Both the position numbers and the translations under genes were made by a program. A stretch of DNA of 64,000 nt from DASRFR01 sp035651455 (GTDB lineage Bacteria > Acidobacteriota > Terriglobia > Terriglobales > Acidobacteriaceae). Under the pieces are notes generated by a model. The model had not been told where the DNA came from, did no database searches, and saw only the letters and a list, made by a program, of their open reading frames with translations. Position 1 is the stretch's first letter; each line of letters starts with the position of its first letter. The DNA lies in NCBI GenBank assembly GCA_035651455.1, contig DASRFR010000047.1:496001-560000 (forward strand). Reading direction: 5' to 3'. Of this stretch, positions 35,697-44,812 are shown piece after piece.

Positions 35697-37100
35697 GTGT
35701 CTAACTCTCCTCAGCAGACGAAGGCGTGGATCGCCTTTGGCATTGCAGTCGCTTTACTTTCCATCATTGGCTTCGCTGTGTACCGCAACACCGTGCGGTT
35801 ATCTGTCACTGAACGTTGGGTGTCGCATACGCGCGAGGTGCAAGCGACGCTCGAGAACCTGCGCGCCGACATGCTGGCTGCCGAGAGCGCACACCGCGGG
35901 TACCTGATTACCGGCCAAAAAGAGCTGCTGGACGACTACTACCTGGCGCTGCAGAACTTGCCCGGAGAGTTGCAGCAACTATCCGCCCTCGTAGTGGACA
36001 ATCATGATCAGCAGGAACGGACGGCCCTGCTGCAGCCGCAAATTGAGAATCACCTCGGGGTGATGCGTGATTCGGTGGTGCAGCGGGAACGGAATGCGCT
36101 CACACCAGCGCAGCAGCACAGCGCTTTTCTGCAGTCCAAGAAGGCGGCGGCGACCACTACGGCCGTTCTCCAGAAGATGGAGGGTGAGGAAGAGCACCTG
36201 CTGGAGGAACGCCTCGAGTTCGCCCGGCGAACCTATCGGCGAATGCTGTCGGTGTTGGGGATCGCGTTCGGCATGGCAGTTCTATTCCTGTTCGCAAATT
36301 TTTATTGGCTGAATAGCGAGCTCGGGGAACGGCAAAGAAGTGAACGGGCGATTCGCACGCTGGGCGTCCGCCTGCTGGAATCGCAAGACGCCGAGCGACG
36401 ACGGATCGCGCGAGAACTCCATGACAGCCTGGGGCAATATCTTACGGGGGCAAAGATCTCACTGGAAGTAGGGAGCCGTCCGTCGACCAGCGAAGACAAA
36501 AGAGACGCTCTTCTGGCGGAATGCTGCGAACTCTTGGACAAAGCGATGTCGGAAACCCGCACCCTGTCGCATCTGCTGCATCCCCCGGGGCTCGACGAGC
36601 TTGGATTCACCGCGGCAGCACAGTGGTACGTGGACGGATTTGCCAAGCGTAGCGGTATCCAAGTCGCGCTCGAGACACCGCCCGACCTGGGCCGGTTGCC
36701 GCGCTCGGTGGAACTAGTGTTGTTCCGAATCGTGCAGGAGAGCCTCACCAACATTCATCGACATTCCGGGAGTGCATCGGCTGAAATCCGCCTGACAAAA
36801 ACTGCCAAGGCGGTCACGGTAAGCGTGAGAGATTACGGCAAAGGCATGCCGCCGGCCATACAACAGGCGCTGATCAGTGGTGGCAATGGCCTGGGCGTTG
36901 GGTTGGCAGGAATGCGGGAGCGGGTGGAGGAGATGGGCGGGTCGCTCGAGGTGGAATCGAGCACCACGGGAACCACGATCTTTGCCCGTTTGCCACTGAC
37001 TGCTCACGACCCGGTTGAAACTGCTACTGCGCCCTTGCTTGCGGACGATCCTGTTACTGTAAAGGAAGAGGCCGCCGACACGCTTCGCGAGGCTTCATGA
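35697..37100 (+). CDS. Membrane sensor histidine kinase, CHASE3 plus NarL-type (HisKA_3)
   Basis: 467 residues from a GTG. TM helix 1 at about 10-28, a CHASE3-type periplasmic domain (about 35-180; RADMLAAESAHRGYLITGQK is diagnostic), TM helix 2 at about 182-202, then HisKA_3 with phosphoacceptor His242 in RIARELHDSLGQYLTG, and a HATPase_c domain (IVQESLTNIHRHSGSASA; GLGVGLAGMRERVEEMGGSL). Kinases of this type pair with NarL/FixJ regulators, but no such regulator is adjacent, so it is an orphan here. The ligand is unknown. Confidence 0.9.
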   Translation: MSNSPQQTKAWIAFGIAVALLSIIGFAVYRNTVRLSVTERWVSHTREVQATLENLRADMLAAESAHRGYLITGQKELLDDYYLALQNLPGELQQLSALVVDNHDQQERTALLQPQIENHLGVMRDSVVQRERNALTPAQQHSAFLQSKKAAATTTAVLQKMEGEEEHLLEERLEFARRTYRRMLSVLGIAFGMAVLFLFANFYWLNSELGERQRSERAIRTLGVRLLESQDAERRRIARELHDSLGQYLTGAKISLEVGSRPSTSEDKRDALLAECCELLDKAMSETRTLSHLLHPPGLDELGFTAAAQWYVDGFAKRSGIQVALETPPDLGRLPRSVELVLFRIVQESLTNIHRHSGSASAEIRLTKTAKAVTVSVRDYGKGMPPAIQQALISGGNGLGVGLAGMRERVEEMGGSLEVESSTTGTTIFARLPLTAHDPVETATAPLLADDPVTVKEEAADTLREAS

Positions 37101-37128
37101 CCGCTTCCTGGCACGCCTTGATCTTGCG

Positions 37129-38475
37129 GTGACACGCGGCTCTTTCATCCTGATTCTCGTCGCCTGTGCGATTTCTGCATTCCTGCCGGCAATCGCAGGA
37201 CGTGAAGTTACGGCCCGCCGATCCACCCCTACTTTTTACAAAGACGTTCTGCCGATTCTCCAGCAGCACTGCCAAACCTGCCATCGCGACGGGGAGATCG
37301 CGCCCATGCCGCTGGTCACGTACGACGAGGCGCTGCGTTGGGCCGATAGCATCGGCGAAACTGTGCGTTCGCGAAAAATGCCCCCGTGGTTCGCCGACCC
37401 CTGCTGCGGTCATTTTTCCGATGATCCGACCCTAACCGAGGAACAGATTGCGACCATATCTAACTGGGCTGCTGCGCAAGCTCCTGCCGGAACTCCGCGG
37501 GAAGCGCCACCGCCGCGGAAGTGGGCGGCAGGCTGGAACATTTCACAACCCGATCTCGTGCTGCGTATGCCGCAAGCTGTGCCGATTCCAGCTCGCGGTG
37601 ACGTTGAGTACACCTATGAAATCGTGCCGTCCGGCTTCAACGAGGGCAAGTGGATACAGATGTCGGAGATTCGGCCGTCCGCCCGCGGCAATGTTCACCA
37701 CGCGGTGGTGTATATCCGGCCCCCGGATTCGAAGTGGCTGCGCGGCGCTCCCGTGGGCGAGCGCTTCACCGCTTCCTCTCTCGGCGACGAAGGCCTTCGC
37801 CACCAGGCTCATGAGACGGACGCAGACATGCTGCTGGTGTATGCACCGGGGAGCTCGCCCGATTCATGGCCGGAGGGAATGGCAAAGTTCATTCCCGCGC
37901 ATTCCGACCTGGTGTTTCAAATGCATTACACGACGAATGGCAAAGCCGCATCGGACCAGACCAGCGTGGGCCTGGTGTTCTCGAAAGCGCCGCCGATCCA
38001 GCGTGTATTGACGCTGCAGTTGGCTAACGACCATGACCGCATCCCGATCCCTCCAAACACGGACAACTACCGCGTTGAAGTGCATGGAACGCTGCCGAAT
38101 GACGCCACGTTGCTGAGTTTCTTTCCACACATGCACCTTCGTGGCAAACGCTTCGAGTACAACCTGGTCAGGCCGGACCACAATGTCGAAACCCTGTTGC
38201 GAGTGAATTACGACTTTTACTGGCAGCTAAGTTACCGGCTTGCGCAGCCGATCCCGTTGAAAACCGGGACGGAGCTTCAAGCGGTTGCCTGGTACGACAA
38301 CTCACGAAACAATCCGCACAATCCCGATCCAAACAGCCCAGTGCAGTGGGGAGACCAGACCTACAACGAGATGATGGTTGGATTTTTCGACGTTGCGGTT
38401 CCGGCCAGCATGGACAAGCAACGCTACTTTATGCGAAATGCAGATGCTGGCGTGTCACTCTCGTCCCACCGCTAA
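37129..38475 (+). CDS. Exported CxxCH protein with copper type II monooxygenase-like domain
   Basis: 448 residues from a GTG. A signal peptide ends near PAIAG. A short N-terminal cytochrome-like domain has one heme-binding CQTCH (Cys48, Cys51, His52) in the Planctomycete-cytochrome style context TFYKDVLPILQQHCQTCHRDG and a later KMPPW methionine. The rest resembles the copper type II ascorbate-dependent monooxygenase (PHM/DBM) fold, with metal-site histidines in GNVHHAVVYIRPP, LVFQMHYTTNG and FFPHMHLRGK. This suggests a redox enzyme with electron input through heme. Substrate unknown; periplasmic. It lies 28 bp after the kinase gene. Confidence 0.8.
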   Translation: MTRGSFILILVACAISAFLPAIAGREVTARRSTPTFYKDVLPILQQHCQTCHRDGEIAPMPLVTYDEALRWADSIGETVRSRKMPPWFADPCCGHFSDDPTLTEEQIATISNWAAAQAPAGTPREAPPPRKWAAGWNISQPDLVLRMPQAVPIPARGDVEYTYEIVPSGFNEGKWIQMSEIRPSARGNVHHAVVYIRPPDSKWLRGAPVGERFTASSLGDEGLRHQAHETDADMLLVYAPGSSPDSWPEGMAKFIPAHSDLVFQMHYTTNGKAASDQTSVGLVFSKAPPIQRVLTLQLANDHDRIPIPPNTDNYRVEVHGTLPNDATLLSFFPHMHLRGKRFEYNLVRPDHNVETLLRVNYDFYWQLSYRLAQPIPLKTGTELQAVAWYDNSRNNPHNPDPNSPVQWGDQTYNEMMVGFFDVAVPASMDKQRYFMRNADAGVSLSSHR

Positions 38476-38499
38476 CACACCGAACTCACTAACAGAAGA

Positions 38500-38865
38500 C
38501 TAGCTCCCACTAAAAATCTGGCGCACTTTTTCGATGAAATCGTCCGGGGCTTGACTCTCGTGGAAGTGATTGGCCTCGATCAGTTCGGGGCCGCCGTTTC
38601 GGAAAAACTCGAGCACCGGTGCGTTGCATAGCTCTCTGGCTTTCACCCAGATGCGCCGCTTTTCCGATGGCTTCAGCGAATATCCAACGACGACGAGTCG
38701 CACAGATTCCAGATTGACGCCGACAAGAGACTCCGGATCCGAAGCGCTTACGACCTCGTAACCCGCTTCCTCCAGCACCTTCCGCCGGGTGTCGCCTAAC
38801 TTCGGATCGCGTGAGACAACCAGGATTTTGGTTTTCGCGGCAGACAAGCTGCGTACCTCTTCCAT
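38500..38865 (-). CDS. Degenerate receiver-domain protein
   Basis: 121 residues with the fold pattern of a CheY-like receiver: KTKILVVSRDPKLGDTRRKV opens it, and LRLVVVGYSLKPSEKRRIW-like text covers the phosphorylation site. The expected phosphoacceptor Asp is Gly61 (VVVGYSL), the acidic pair near the start is reduced to Asp20, and the conserved Lys is not evident. It should therefore not be phosphorylated by the usual route and may act as a phosphorylation-independent adaptor. It is convergent with the monooxygenase-like gene, 24 bp apart. Confidence 0.75.
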   Translation of the reverse strand: MEEVRSLSAAKTKILVVSRDPKLGDTRRKVLEEAGYEVVSASDPESLVGVNLESVRLVVVGYSLKPSEKRRIWVKARELCNAPVLEFFRNGGPELIEANHFHESQAPDDFIEKVRQIFSGS

Positions 38866-39353
38866 TAAAGTGGCTTTGCGGGTCCTCAGGCTGCTTAATG
38901 GACGTAATTCGCGCCAGCCAACCCATCTGAATAGGCTCGGTACACGCGCCAGCAGTGCCTGATGTGCTTGCGCGCTGTTACGCCGCGGGTTCGGCGTTAC
39001 TCTCGCGCATAACGGTTCATCTTTTCGTCACAGTGTTGTGGAGCAAGTACCATACCGTTCGAGAGACGAACTATCTCCTTGCGCAGCATGGCGTCGTGAG
39101 CCCGGTTGCACAGCAATACTGTTTTTCCTGTACGACGAAATTTCCAGTGCACTGGTCCGAAGTGCCAGGCAGGAGGCCGCCGTGCTTGCAAATCGTGAAT
39201 GATGGCGGACACAGTTGTACGCGAGCGATTTTGATGTTCGTCGTCCATCAAGCCTGATGACGGCAGTAATGTGGAATTGCATATTTTTCTTCCACAGCCT
39301 GTCCCGCAATGTTATTTCTGACCGGGTGTTTTCCGTCGGACACCTGTAGCCAC
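38866..39353. other. Intergenic stretch with no convincing gene
   Basis: This 488-bp region lies between divergent genes. Frames of 84-100 codons exist on both strands (for example 38997-39248 minus) but lack Shine-Dalgarno sites, known families or sensible composition. I see no strong hairpins, tRNA or promoter; it must contain the promoters of both flanking genes. Confidence 0.4.
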
Positions 39354-39818
39354 ATGGGCTTAAAGACAGCAATATTCGGCTTCTGTTTAGTCGCGCTGGT
39401 GGGCGGCGCGACCGCGCTTGCCCAATCGGCGGAGACGATTAATACGGAACAGGACGGCCGCCTGCGTGTCCTGGAGCGAATGTGGAACGAAGCACAGGTC
39501 AACCGGGACGTGCATGCGATCCAGGGCCTGATTGGCGAGCGCTTCGTCAACACCGAATGGGACGGTGAGGTCAGTAATCGCGAGGAGTTTCTCGCTGACA
39601 TCCGCGATCCCAAGTTCAAGCCGGCCTCGGTCAATATCCAGGATGTCAGCGTGAATCTCTACGGCGACACAGCCGTTGTGACGGGTGTTTATCACGCCAA
39701 GGGCGTGTACGAGAACAAGTCGTACGATCATGCCGGGCGATTCACTGACACGTGGATTTTTCGCGAGGGCAAATGGCTGTGCGTCGCCAGCCATACCAGC
39801 CTGCTGAAGAAGCAGTAA
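39354..39818 (+). CDS. Exported NTF2/SnoaL-like (DUF4440) protein
   Basis: 154 residues from the ATG at 39354, where a signal peptide begins (MGLKTAIFGFCLVALVGGAT then ALAQ); the frame is open from 39309. The mature domain is a DUF4440-type NTF2-like fold: LRVLERMWNEAQVNRDVHAI, GERFVNTEWDGEVSNREEFL, VVTGVYHAKGVYENKSYDHA and FTDTWIFREGKWLCVASH. Members bind small ligands; no function can be assigned. It is a distant paralogue of the SnoaL-like domain encoded at 26848-27603. Confidence 0.82.
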   Translation: MGLKTAIFGFCLVALVGGATALAQSAETINTEQDGRLRVLERMWNEAQVNRDVHAIQGLIGERFVNTEWDGEVSNREEFLADIRDPKFKPASVNIQDVSVNLYGDTAVVTGVYHAKGVYENKSYDHAGRFTDTWIFREGKWLCVASHTSLLKKQ

Positions 39819-39927
39819 AACACTCCGCTCCCCGATATTTAGATACCCGCAAAATACAGCGTCACAGGGTGGTCTGACATCCTAGTATTCTGCGCCGCAT
39901 CGTTAATGGATAGTCGGGGGACTCTAC

Positions 39928-40497
39928 TTGCGCAGAATCGGATTCCTTTCGCTCTTTGTTCTTTTCAGTGTTTTGTCAGCCAACGCACAGAGCAACGACG
40001 TGGCCCTCACGGGCGGCGGTTACTTCGCCGTCAGTAATCCGCTGGATCTGGGAGTAGCGTGGGCATTAGAAGGCAGCTTTGCGCACCGCATCTTCTCCGT
40101 GCCCATGGTTTCGGTCGGGGCAGAATTGCCCATCGCCGGATCGTTTTCTTCGTCGATTCCGACGCTGAGCGGGTTAGCAGTAGCGAAGAGTTACACATCG
40201 TTGTTCATCACGCCCGGAGTGAGAGTCCGGCTGGCGCCGTCTTTCTTCTTATCGCCCTACCTTGCAGCCGGACTGGGCTATGGGCGCTTCAACCGGCAGC
40301 TATTTGGAGGCGGTACCAGCTCCAACAGCACATTTGCGCTGGACGTTGGAGGCGGGCTCGACCTGAAGGTTTTACCGTACATCAGCCTGCGGGGCGAGAT
40401 TCGCGACTTCAATTCGGGCGGTATTGGGATAGAAACGCTGGCGCTGGGCCGGCAGAACAACGTGTTTGTTACGGTCGGAGTGGCGGTGCGCTTCTGA
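39928..40497 (+). CDS. Outer-membrane beta-barrel protein
   Basis: 189 residues from a TTG at 39928 (GGGGGA 7 bp upstream). A signal peptide (MRRIGFLSLFVLFSVLSANAQ) is followed by alternating beta strands (VALTGGGYFAVS, SLFITPGVRVRLAPSFFLSP, AAGLGYGRFN, FALDVGGGLDLKVLPYISLR) and a C-terminal VFVTVGVAVRF ending in Phe, as needed for Bam recognition. It resembles the OmpW/Opa-like 8-stranded barrels. Role unknown. Confidence 0.8.
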   Translation: MRRIGFLSLFVLFSVLSANAQSNDVALTGGGYFAVSNPLDLGVAWALEGSFAHRIFSVPMVSVGAELPIAGSFSSSIPTLSGLAVAKSYTSLFITPGVRVRLAPSFFLSPYLAAGLGYGRFNRQLFGGGTSSNSTFALDVGGGLDLKVLPYISLRGEIRDFNSGGIGIETLALGRQNNVFVTVGVAVRF

Positions 40498-40501
40498 GCG
40501 G

Positions 40502-42253
40502 TCACACCTTGCACAATTCTGAAACGAGGGTTTCACGCTGATTCATGGCCAGACGATCAAGGCGACCCAGGGCGAAAAGGTAAATTGCAATGGCAATCGC
40601 ATCCAGGACAAGAAAAATCAAAGAGGCGATCCATAGGGATCCGCGAACGTAAGCAAGCCACAACACCAGCGAGCCAGCGCCGAAAATTCCGAATTGAATT
40701 CCAAAACTGGTCAGCACAGTCGCCTGCGATGCGCGCTGCCGGCCGAAGACGGCGTATTCCACCCGCTTGGGCCAGTACACGGAGAGCAAGTTGCCCGCGG
40801 CCAGGTTGAGGGCCAGGGCGAAAACAACCCCGGTCAGGGTAGCGATCGAAACCTCAAGGCCTGGCCGGTAGTACATGAAAATACAAGCGACCCACACCAG
40901 CAGCAGTTCCAATGCAAACACCGTCATGTGTGCCGCGTTCTTGGCAAGAACAACATTTCGTATCCTGACCGGTGACGCCAGGTAGAACTGAATGCCTCCG
41001 CTGTCATTGCCGAAATTGTTATAAATCATGTTCGTCAACATTAGCAGCGCATAGGCGGCGCCAATGGGAAAAGCCAGATCTGGAGATCGCCTGAGGAACC
41101 CGCCTCGCGGTTGTCCCATGCGGAAGACGACCATCATGAAAGCGGGCATGATCAACGTAAAAAGCATGGGGCCGCTGCGTGATAAATAGCGCAGCTCTTT
41201 TTCCACCATGGCTGCGATAGGCCCGGGCACCCCCGGCAATCGCCACCCGGGACGCAGTTCCTCCGCCGGGAGAGACGAGTTTACGGCGCGAGATTCCTCG
41301 CTCAGATTCTCACCAAGATACTGCGCTCGTAAGCGAATGTGGAGCAAGGCCACGAACAACACTCCGTAGAGGACCAGCAGGGCGAGGTATCCCACTCCGG
41401 CGAACAGCCGCATGTCTGCGGCCCTCGCGAGCGCCGCGCCTGCCAGGCCTGCAGGCAGAATTCGCTGTATCGGAGACAATTCGCCGGCAATGCGCACCGC
41501 CTCAGGGCGTGGGTGATCTCCGTAGCGCTGGATGACTGGCCCGATGAATTGAAAGCCGATGATCATGAGGAAGAAGAGAATCCCCAGGAATTCGCGGGTG
41601 CGCCGCTGGGCCAGCCAACGCTCGATCCAGGCAAAAATAGTGCGGGCGAGCAGGACGTTGATCAGCCCGAAAACAGCCAAGACGAGGGCCGCCCAGGCGG
41701 TGAAGCGTGGATTCGCGAGTGCGATGCCGATGAAGATTCCCAGGAGCCAGAGAGTGCCCAATGCGGTCGCGATATCAACGACCCCATAAATCAGGCGGAT
41801 CACAAAGTATGCCCGGTAACTCAGGGGGAAACGGAGAAGGTCCGAGCTATCGATGTTCTGCGTGAACGCGGTGCCGAGGATAGGAAACATCTGCCAGAAA
41901 GTGAACACGGACCAAAGGAGCAGCGCGACCCAGGCTGTATGGCCGTTGGAAACGAAATACCATGCCGTGCCACCCAAGCCGAAAGCACCGCCTACGCCGG
42001 CCAGCGTGATCATCAATCCCAAAATCAGGTGGGAGACAAGGTTGACGCTCCCGCGCGTCGTCCTCAGCGAATGCAAAATGGTTCGCCAGCGCGCAAGCAC
42101 GATTGCCGCGAACTGAGAACTCGCGTGGGGCGAAAAGTGCCTGCCATTTTCACGGGAATCCCTGGACTGACTCTCAGCGGAACTCATTGATTGGGGATCT
42201 GCCGTCGCGCCACTTGATAACGGTGAGCGGTCGGTCGTGTTCAGGTCAGCCAT
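40502..42253 (-). CDS. ABC-2-type exporter permease
   Basis: 583 residues with many hydrophobic helices (for example LVSHLILGLMITLAGVGGAF, AWVALLLWSVFTFWQMFPIL, YGVVDIATALGTLWLLGIFI, and a C-terminal block around ALNLAAGNLLSVYWPKRVEY). The N-terminal 55 residues are polar and cytoplasmic. It resembles the large ABC-2 permeases paired with a single ATPase. Its start overlaps the upstream ATPase gene by 13 bp, indicating translational coupling and a shared complex. Export substrate unknown. Confidence 0.82.
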   Translation of the reverse strand: MADLNTTDRSPLSSGATADPQSMSSAESQSRDSRENGRHFSPHASSQFAAIVLARWRTILHSLRTTRGSVNLVSHLILGLMITLAGVGGAFGLGGTAWYFVSNGHTAWVALLLWSVFTFWQMFPILGTAFTQNIDSSDLLRFPLSYRAYFVIRLIYGVVDIATALGTLWLLGIFIGIALANPRFTAWAALVLAVFGLINVLLARTIFAWIERWLAQRRTREFLGILFFLMIIGFQFIGPVIQRYGDHPRPEAVRIAGELSPIQRILPAGLAGAALARAADMRLFAGVGYLALLVLYGVLFVALLHIRLRAQYLGENLSEESRAVNSSLPAEELRPGWRLPGVPGPIAAMVEKELRYLSRSGPMLFTLIMPAFMMVVFRMGQPRGGFLRRSPDLAFPIGAAYALLMLTNMIYNNFGNDSGGIQFYLASPVRIRNVVLAKNAAHMTVFALELLLVWVACIFMYYRPGLEVSIATLTGVVFALALNLAAGNLLSVYWPKRVEYAVFGRQRASQATVLTSFGIQFGIFGAGSLVLWLAYVRGSLWIASLIFLVLDAIAIAIYLFALGRLDRLAMNQRETLVSELCKV

Positions 42254-43071
42254 GACAACTCCTGCTCGCCCATGCGAGAGCCGCCCACAATCCGCATGAA
42301 TATCTGCTCGAGGGTGAGCTTCTCGGTCACGACGGGCACACTATCCTCCGGCCTCTCGGAGTCGGTGGAGATTGCGGTGGCCGACGCACGAACGCCCGCC
42401 CGCAACTCTTCAAGCGATCCCTGCGCGACCAGCTGTCCGCGGTCGATAATCGCGACATGGCTGCAGAGGCGCTCGACAATCTCGAGTACGTGCGAGGTCA
42501 GGAAGATGGTGGCGCCGCGGGCGATCATACGTTGCAGCATAGCTTTCAGCGTGCCCGCAGCGATCGCATCCACGCCCTCAAAGGGCTCATCCAGGAATAG
42601 AACTCGCGGCCCGTGAATCACGGCGGCAGCAAGGGCCAGCTTCTTCTGCATGCCATGGGAGTAATCGGTGACCAGTTTCTTGGGCTCGTTGGCCAGTTGC
42701 ATGAACTCCAGCAGGTCGGCGGCGCGGCGCGCGGCGGTATCGCGGTCGAGCCCATACATACGCCCCACGAAGTTGAGGTATTCAGGGCCGGTGAGTCGTC
42801 CGAATAAAGCCATACCCTCAGGCACCACGCCGATCTGCCGTTTGACTTCCGACGAGTGCGCGTTCAGATCGAGCCCGAGAATCTGAATTGCTCCCGAAGT
42901 CGGCGCGAGCAGCCCCGTCAACATCTTGATGGTGGTGGATTTTCCTGCGCCATTGGGTCCGAGAAAGCCGAAGAATTGGCCGGAGGCGACCCGCAGATTC
43001 ATTTCGCGCACAGCGATAAATTCGCCAAAGGTGCGGGTCAGGCTTTCCGTGGCTATCGCCGGGACGTCCAT
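42241..43071 (-). CDS. ABC transporter ATP-binding protein (exporter type)
   Basis: 276 residues from the ATG at 43071 (the frame is open to 43188 without family sense). Walker A FLGPNGAGKSTT is at 37-47, the signature YSHGMQKKLALAAA and Walker B VLFLDEPFEGVD follow, and SHVLEIVERLCSHVAII holds the switch His. It belongs to the DRA/ABC-2 (CcmA/NatA-like) class of exporter ATPases. It overlaps the permease gene, with which it forms the transporter in the inner membrane. Confidence 0.92.
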   Translation of the reverse strand: MDVPAIATESLTRTFGEFIAVREMNLRVASGQFFGFLGPNGAGKSTTIKMLTGLLAPTSGAIQILGLDLNAHSSEVKRQIGVVPEGMALFGRLTGPEYLNFVGRMYGLDRDTAARRAADLLEFMQLANEPKKLVTDYSHGMQKKLALAAAVIHGPRVLFLDEPFEGVDAIAAGTLKAMLQRMIARGATIFLTSHVLEIVERLCSHVAIIDRGQLVAQGSLEELRAGVRASATAISTDSERPEDSVPVVTEKLTLEQIFMRIVGGSRMGEQELSWLT

Positions 43072-43151
43072 GCTAATCCCCGAGCCTAGCATACGAGGCA
43101 AGAAGGTGGCGGAGCACGGCTTGCGAGGTGGATGACCGGAAGACACAAAAT

Positions 43152-43186
43152 GGGAAGGCTGACCAAGAAAGCTGTGCAGCCTTCCC
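43152..43186 (-). terminator. Rho-independent terminator after the sialidase-like gene
   Basis: GGGAAGGCTG (43152-43161) and CAGCCTTCCC (43177-43186) form a perfect 10-bp stem with a 15-nt loop. On the minus strand the stem is followed by ATTTTGTGT, giving a T-rich tail 48 bp past the stop of the 43235 gene. Confidence 0.75.
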
Positions 43187-43234
43187 AAGAGAGCAAATCA
43201 AGTACGAATCGTAAAGATCAGACCCGCTGCTGAT

Positions 43235-44590
43235 CTATGGCGTGAAGCTGCCGCCGAACATGTCTTCCCGTTTCGTTCCGGTGCGTGAATCGGTCCAGGA
43301 GAAGCGATAGGTGCCGTTCGCGTCTACCGAGATTCCCTGATAATCGCCGTACTGGTTGAAATCCGCTCCAGAAACGGTTTCGTCCGACTGAGCGGTAGTG
43401 ATGCGGAAATTCCGGCTCCACAGCACGCCACTCCTTGATAAGCTGATGAACCGGTCAGTCTTTTTGCTGGTTGGGTCGCGTCGTGTGTCATAGAAGGACA
43501 CACCCACGGTGCCGTTGCGCGCGACAGTGATCTGGTGATGGAAATGGTAAGCGTTTACGGTGTCATCGTTGACCTTGAATTCGGGCGACCAGGTTGCGCC
43601 GCCTGTATCAGAGAAGCGAACGTAAATATTCGTGTTGGTGGTGGATGGATCCTTGTCGGTATAGCTGACGTAAAGCCTGCCGGGATGGAGACCTCCGCCA
43701 GGAGCAACCGCCGTCATAGGATATGGCAGAATTCCGCGCAGGTTCTGCGGAGGAATGAACACGAAGAAGCCGGTGGTGTTCATGCGATAGTTGGTGACGA
43801 CCACCGCAGGTCCAAACGTGGCTGCTCCATCAGTGGATTTTGCGCACCACAGCTTGCGCCCGCTGTAATCTTCCCAGCACGCATAAACAGTTCCGTCCGG
43901 ACCGGTCGAGACATTCACCCCAATGGTCGGATTGCCGCTGGCAACCTTGGCGCTGCGGGTCCAGTTATTAATCCCATCGCGTGAGTACAGAACGTAGGGA
44001 GTGTTGTTAGCGCCGTTGTCGTCATAGCCGATGTAGACGCTACCGAAAAAGGGACTGGATGGCGAATTGTCGATGGTCACCATATCGCGGTCAGGGAACG
44101 AACCGGCCATAGTGAGCTTGATCTGCGTCCAGACGGAATCGCCCGCCTTGCGGTAAGCAATCCGCTGGTCGGAACACTCGTAGGAAATGAACGAGTCTCC
44201 GTTCGCATTGAATGCCAGCCAGGTGTCATAACAAAAGTCGGAGTTGGAGATGAGATTGGTATTGGTAAAAGTCGCGCCACCGTCAAAGGATTCGTAGGCG
44301 GCTGCGCTCTTCGTCAGGTCGTTGACGCTCTCCAGAATGTGTAACGGATTGGTGGGGTCTACCGCCACACTGGTTTCGCTCTGCGCGCCATTCTCGTTGG
44401 TGACGTTCACGTTGTTACCAATGGCGATCGCGCCTGGGGAATCCTGATTGATGAAGTTGGTTTGGAAGACTCTAATTGGGACGGTACTGTAGGCCGGCGG
44501 GGCTTGAATGGTCTGAGCAAAGCCGGCTGTGATTGTTCCAGCAAGCAACACTCCGCCCATTCCAAGCAGTCGAGCGATTCTGATCATCAT
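43235..44590 (-). CDS. Secreted sialidase/BNR-repeat-like beta-propeller protein
   Basis: 451 residues from the ATG at 44590, fixed by AGGAGA 8 bp upstream; the frame is open to 44695. A signal peptide (MMIRIARLLGMGGVLLAGTI then TAGFAQ) leads to repeated Asp-box/BNR-like elements: YESFDGGATFTNT, YSRDGINNWTRSA, KSTDGAATFGPA, FSDTGGATWSPEF and a closing ISVDANGTYRFSWTDSRTG. This predicts a six-bladed beta-propeller as in sialidases, but the arginine triad and catalytic Tyr/Glu are not obvious, so it may be a glycan-binding rather than hydrolytic protein. Location extracellular or periplasmic. Confidence 0.8.
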   Translation of the reverse strand: MMIRIARLLGMGGVLLAGTITAGFAQTIQAPPAYSTVPIRVFQTNFINQDSPGAIAIGNNVNVTNENGAQSETSVAVDPTNPLHILESVNDLTKSAAAYESFDGGATFTNTNLISNSDFCYDTWLAFNANGDSFISYECSDQRIAYRKAGDSVWTQIKLTMAGSFPDRDMVTIDNSPSSPFFGSVYIGYDDNGANNTPYVLYSRDGINNWTRSAKVASGNPTIGVNVSTGPDGTVYACWEDYSGRKLWCAKSTDGAATFGPAVVVTNYRMNTTGFFVFIPPQNLRGILPYPMTAVAPGGGLHPGRLYVSYTDKDPSTTNTNIYVRFSDTGGATWSPEFKVNDDTVNAYHFHHQITVARNGTVGVSFYDTRRDPTSKKTDRFISLSRSGVLWSRNFRITTAQSDETVSGADFNQYGDYQGISVDANGTYRFSWTDSRTGTKREDMFGGSFTP

Positions 44591-44812
44591 GAATTGAATC
44601 TCCTGTGATATTCGCGAGTTTGAGACGAGCGGAAAAGTGATGCCGACCGCGTGGACAGGCCGGACACGGGAGCGAGGGGAATAATGAAAGTTCACGAAGT
44701 GGCGAAACTGTATTCCGCTATAGCGGGGCAGTCAAGATGAAGGGTTTTGCATATTCCGGCACTCCACGCGCGTCAGGGGGCCCGCAAGATGACAGCAGGT
44801 CCCTTTGCCAGC

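Noticed and set aside
38997..39248. An 84-codon minus-strand frame in the gap before the NTF2-like gene
   Set aside because: No ribosome-binding site, no family, and composition unlike neighbouring genes.
41339..42190. A 283-codon plus-strand frame opposite the ABC permease gene
   Set aside because: Its predicted protein is a charged, His/Gln/Glu-rich sequence typical of an antisense reading of membrane-helix codons; there is no family or Shine-Dalgarno.
43235..44590. Calling the beta-propeller protein an active sialidase
   Set aside because: Asp-box-like repeats are present, but I cannot find the arginine triad and catalytic Tyr/Glu, so only a sialidase-like fold is claimed.
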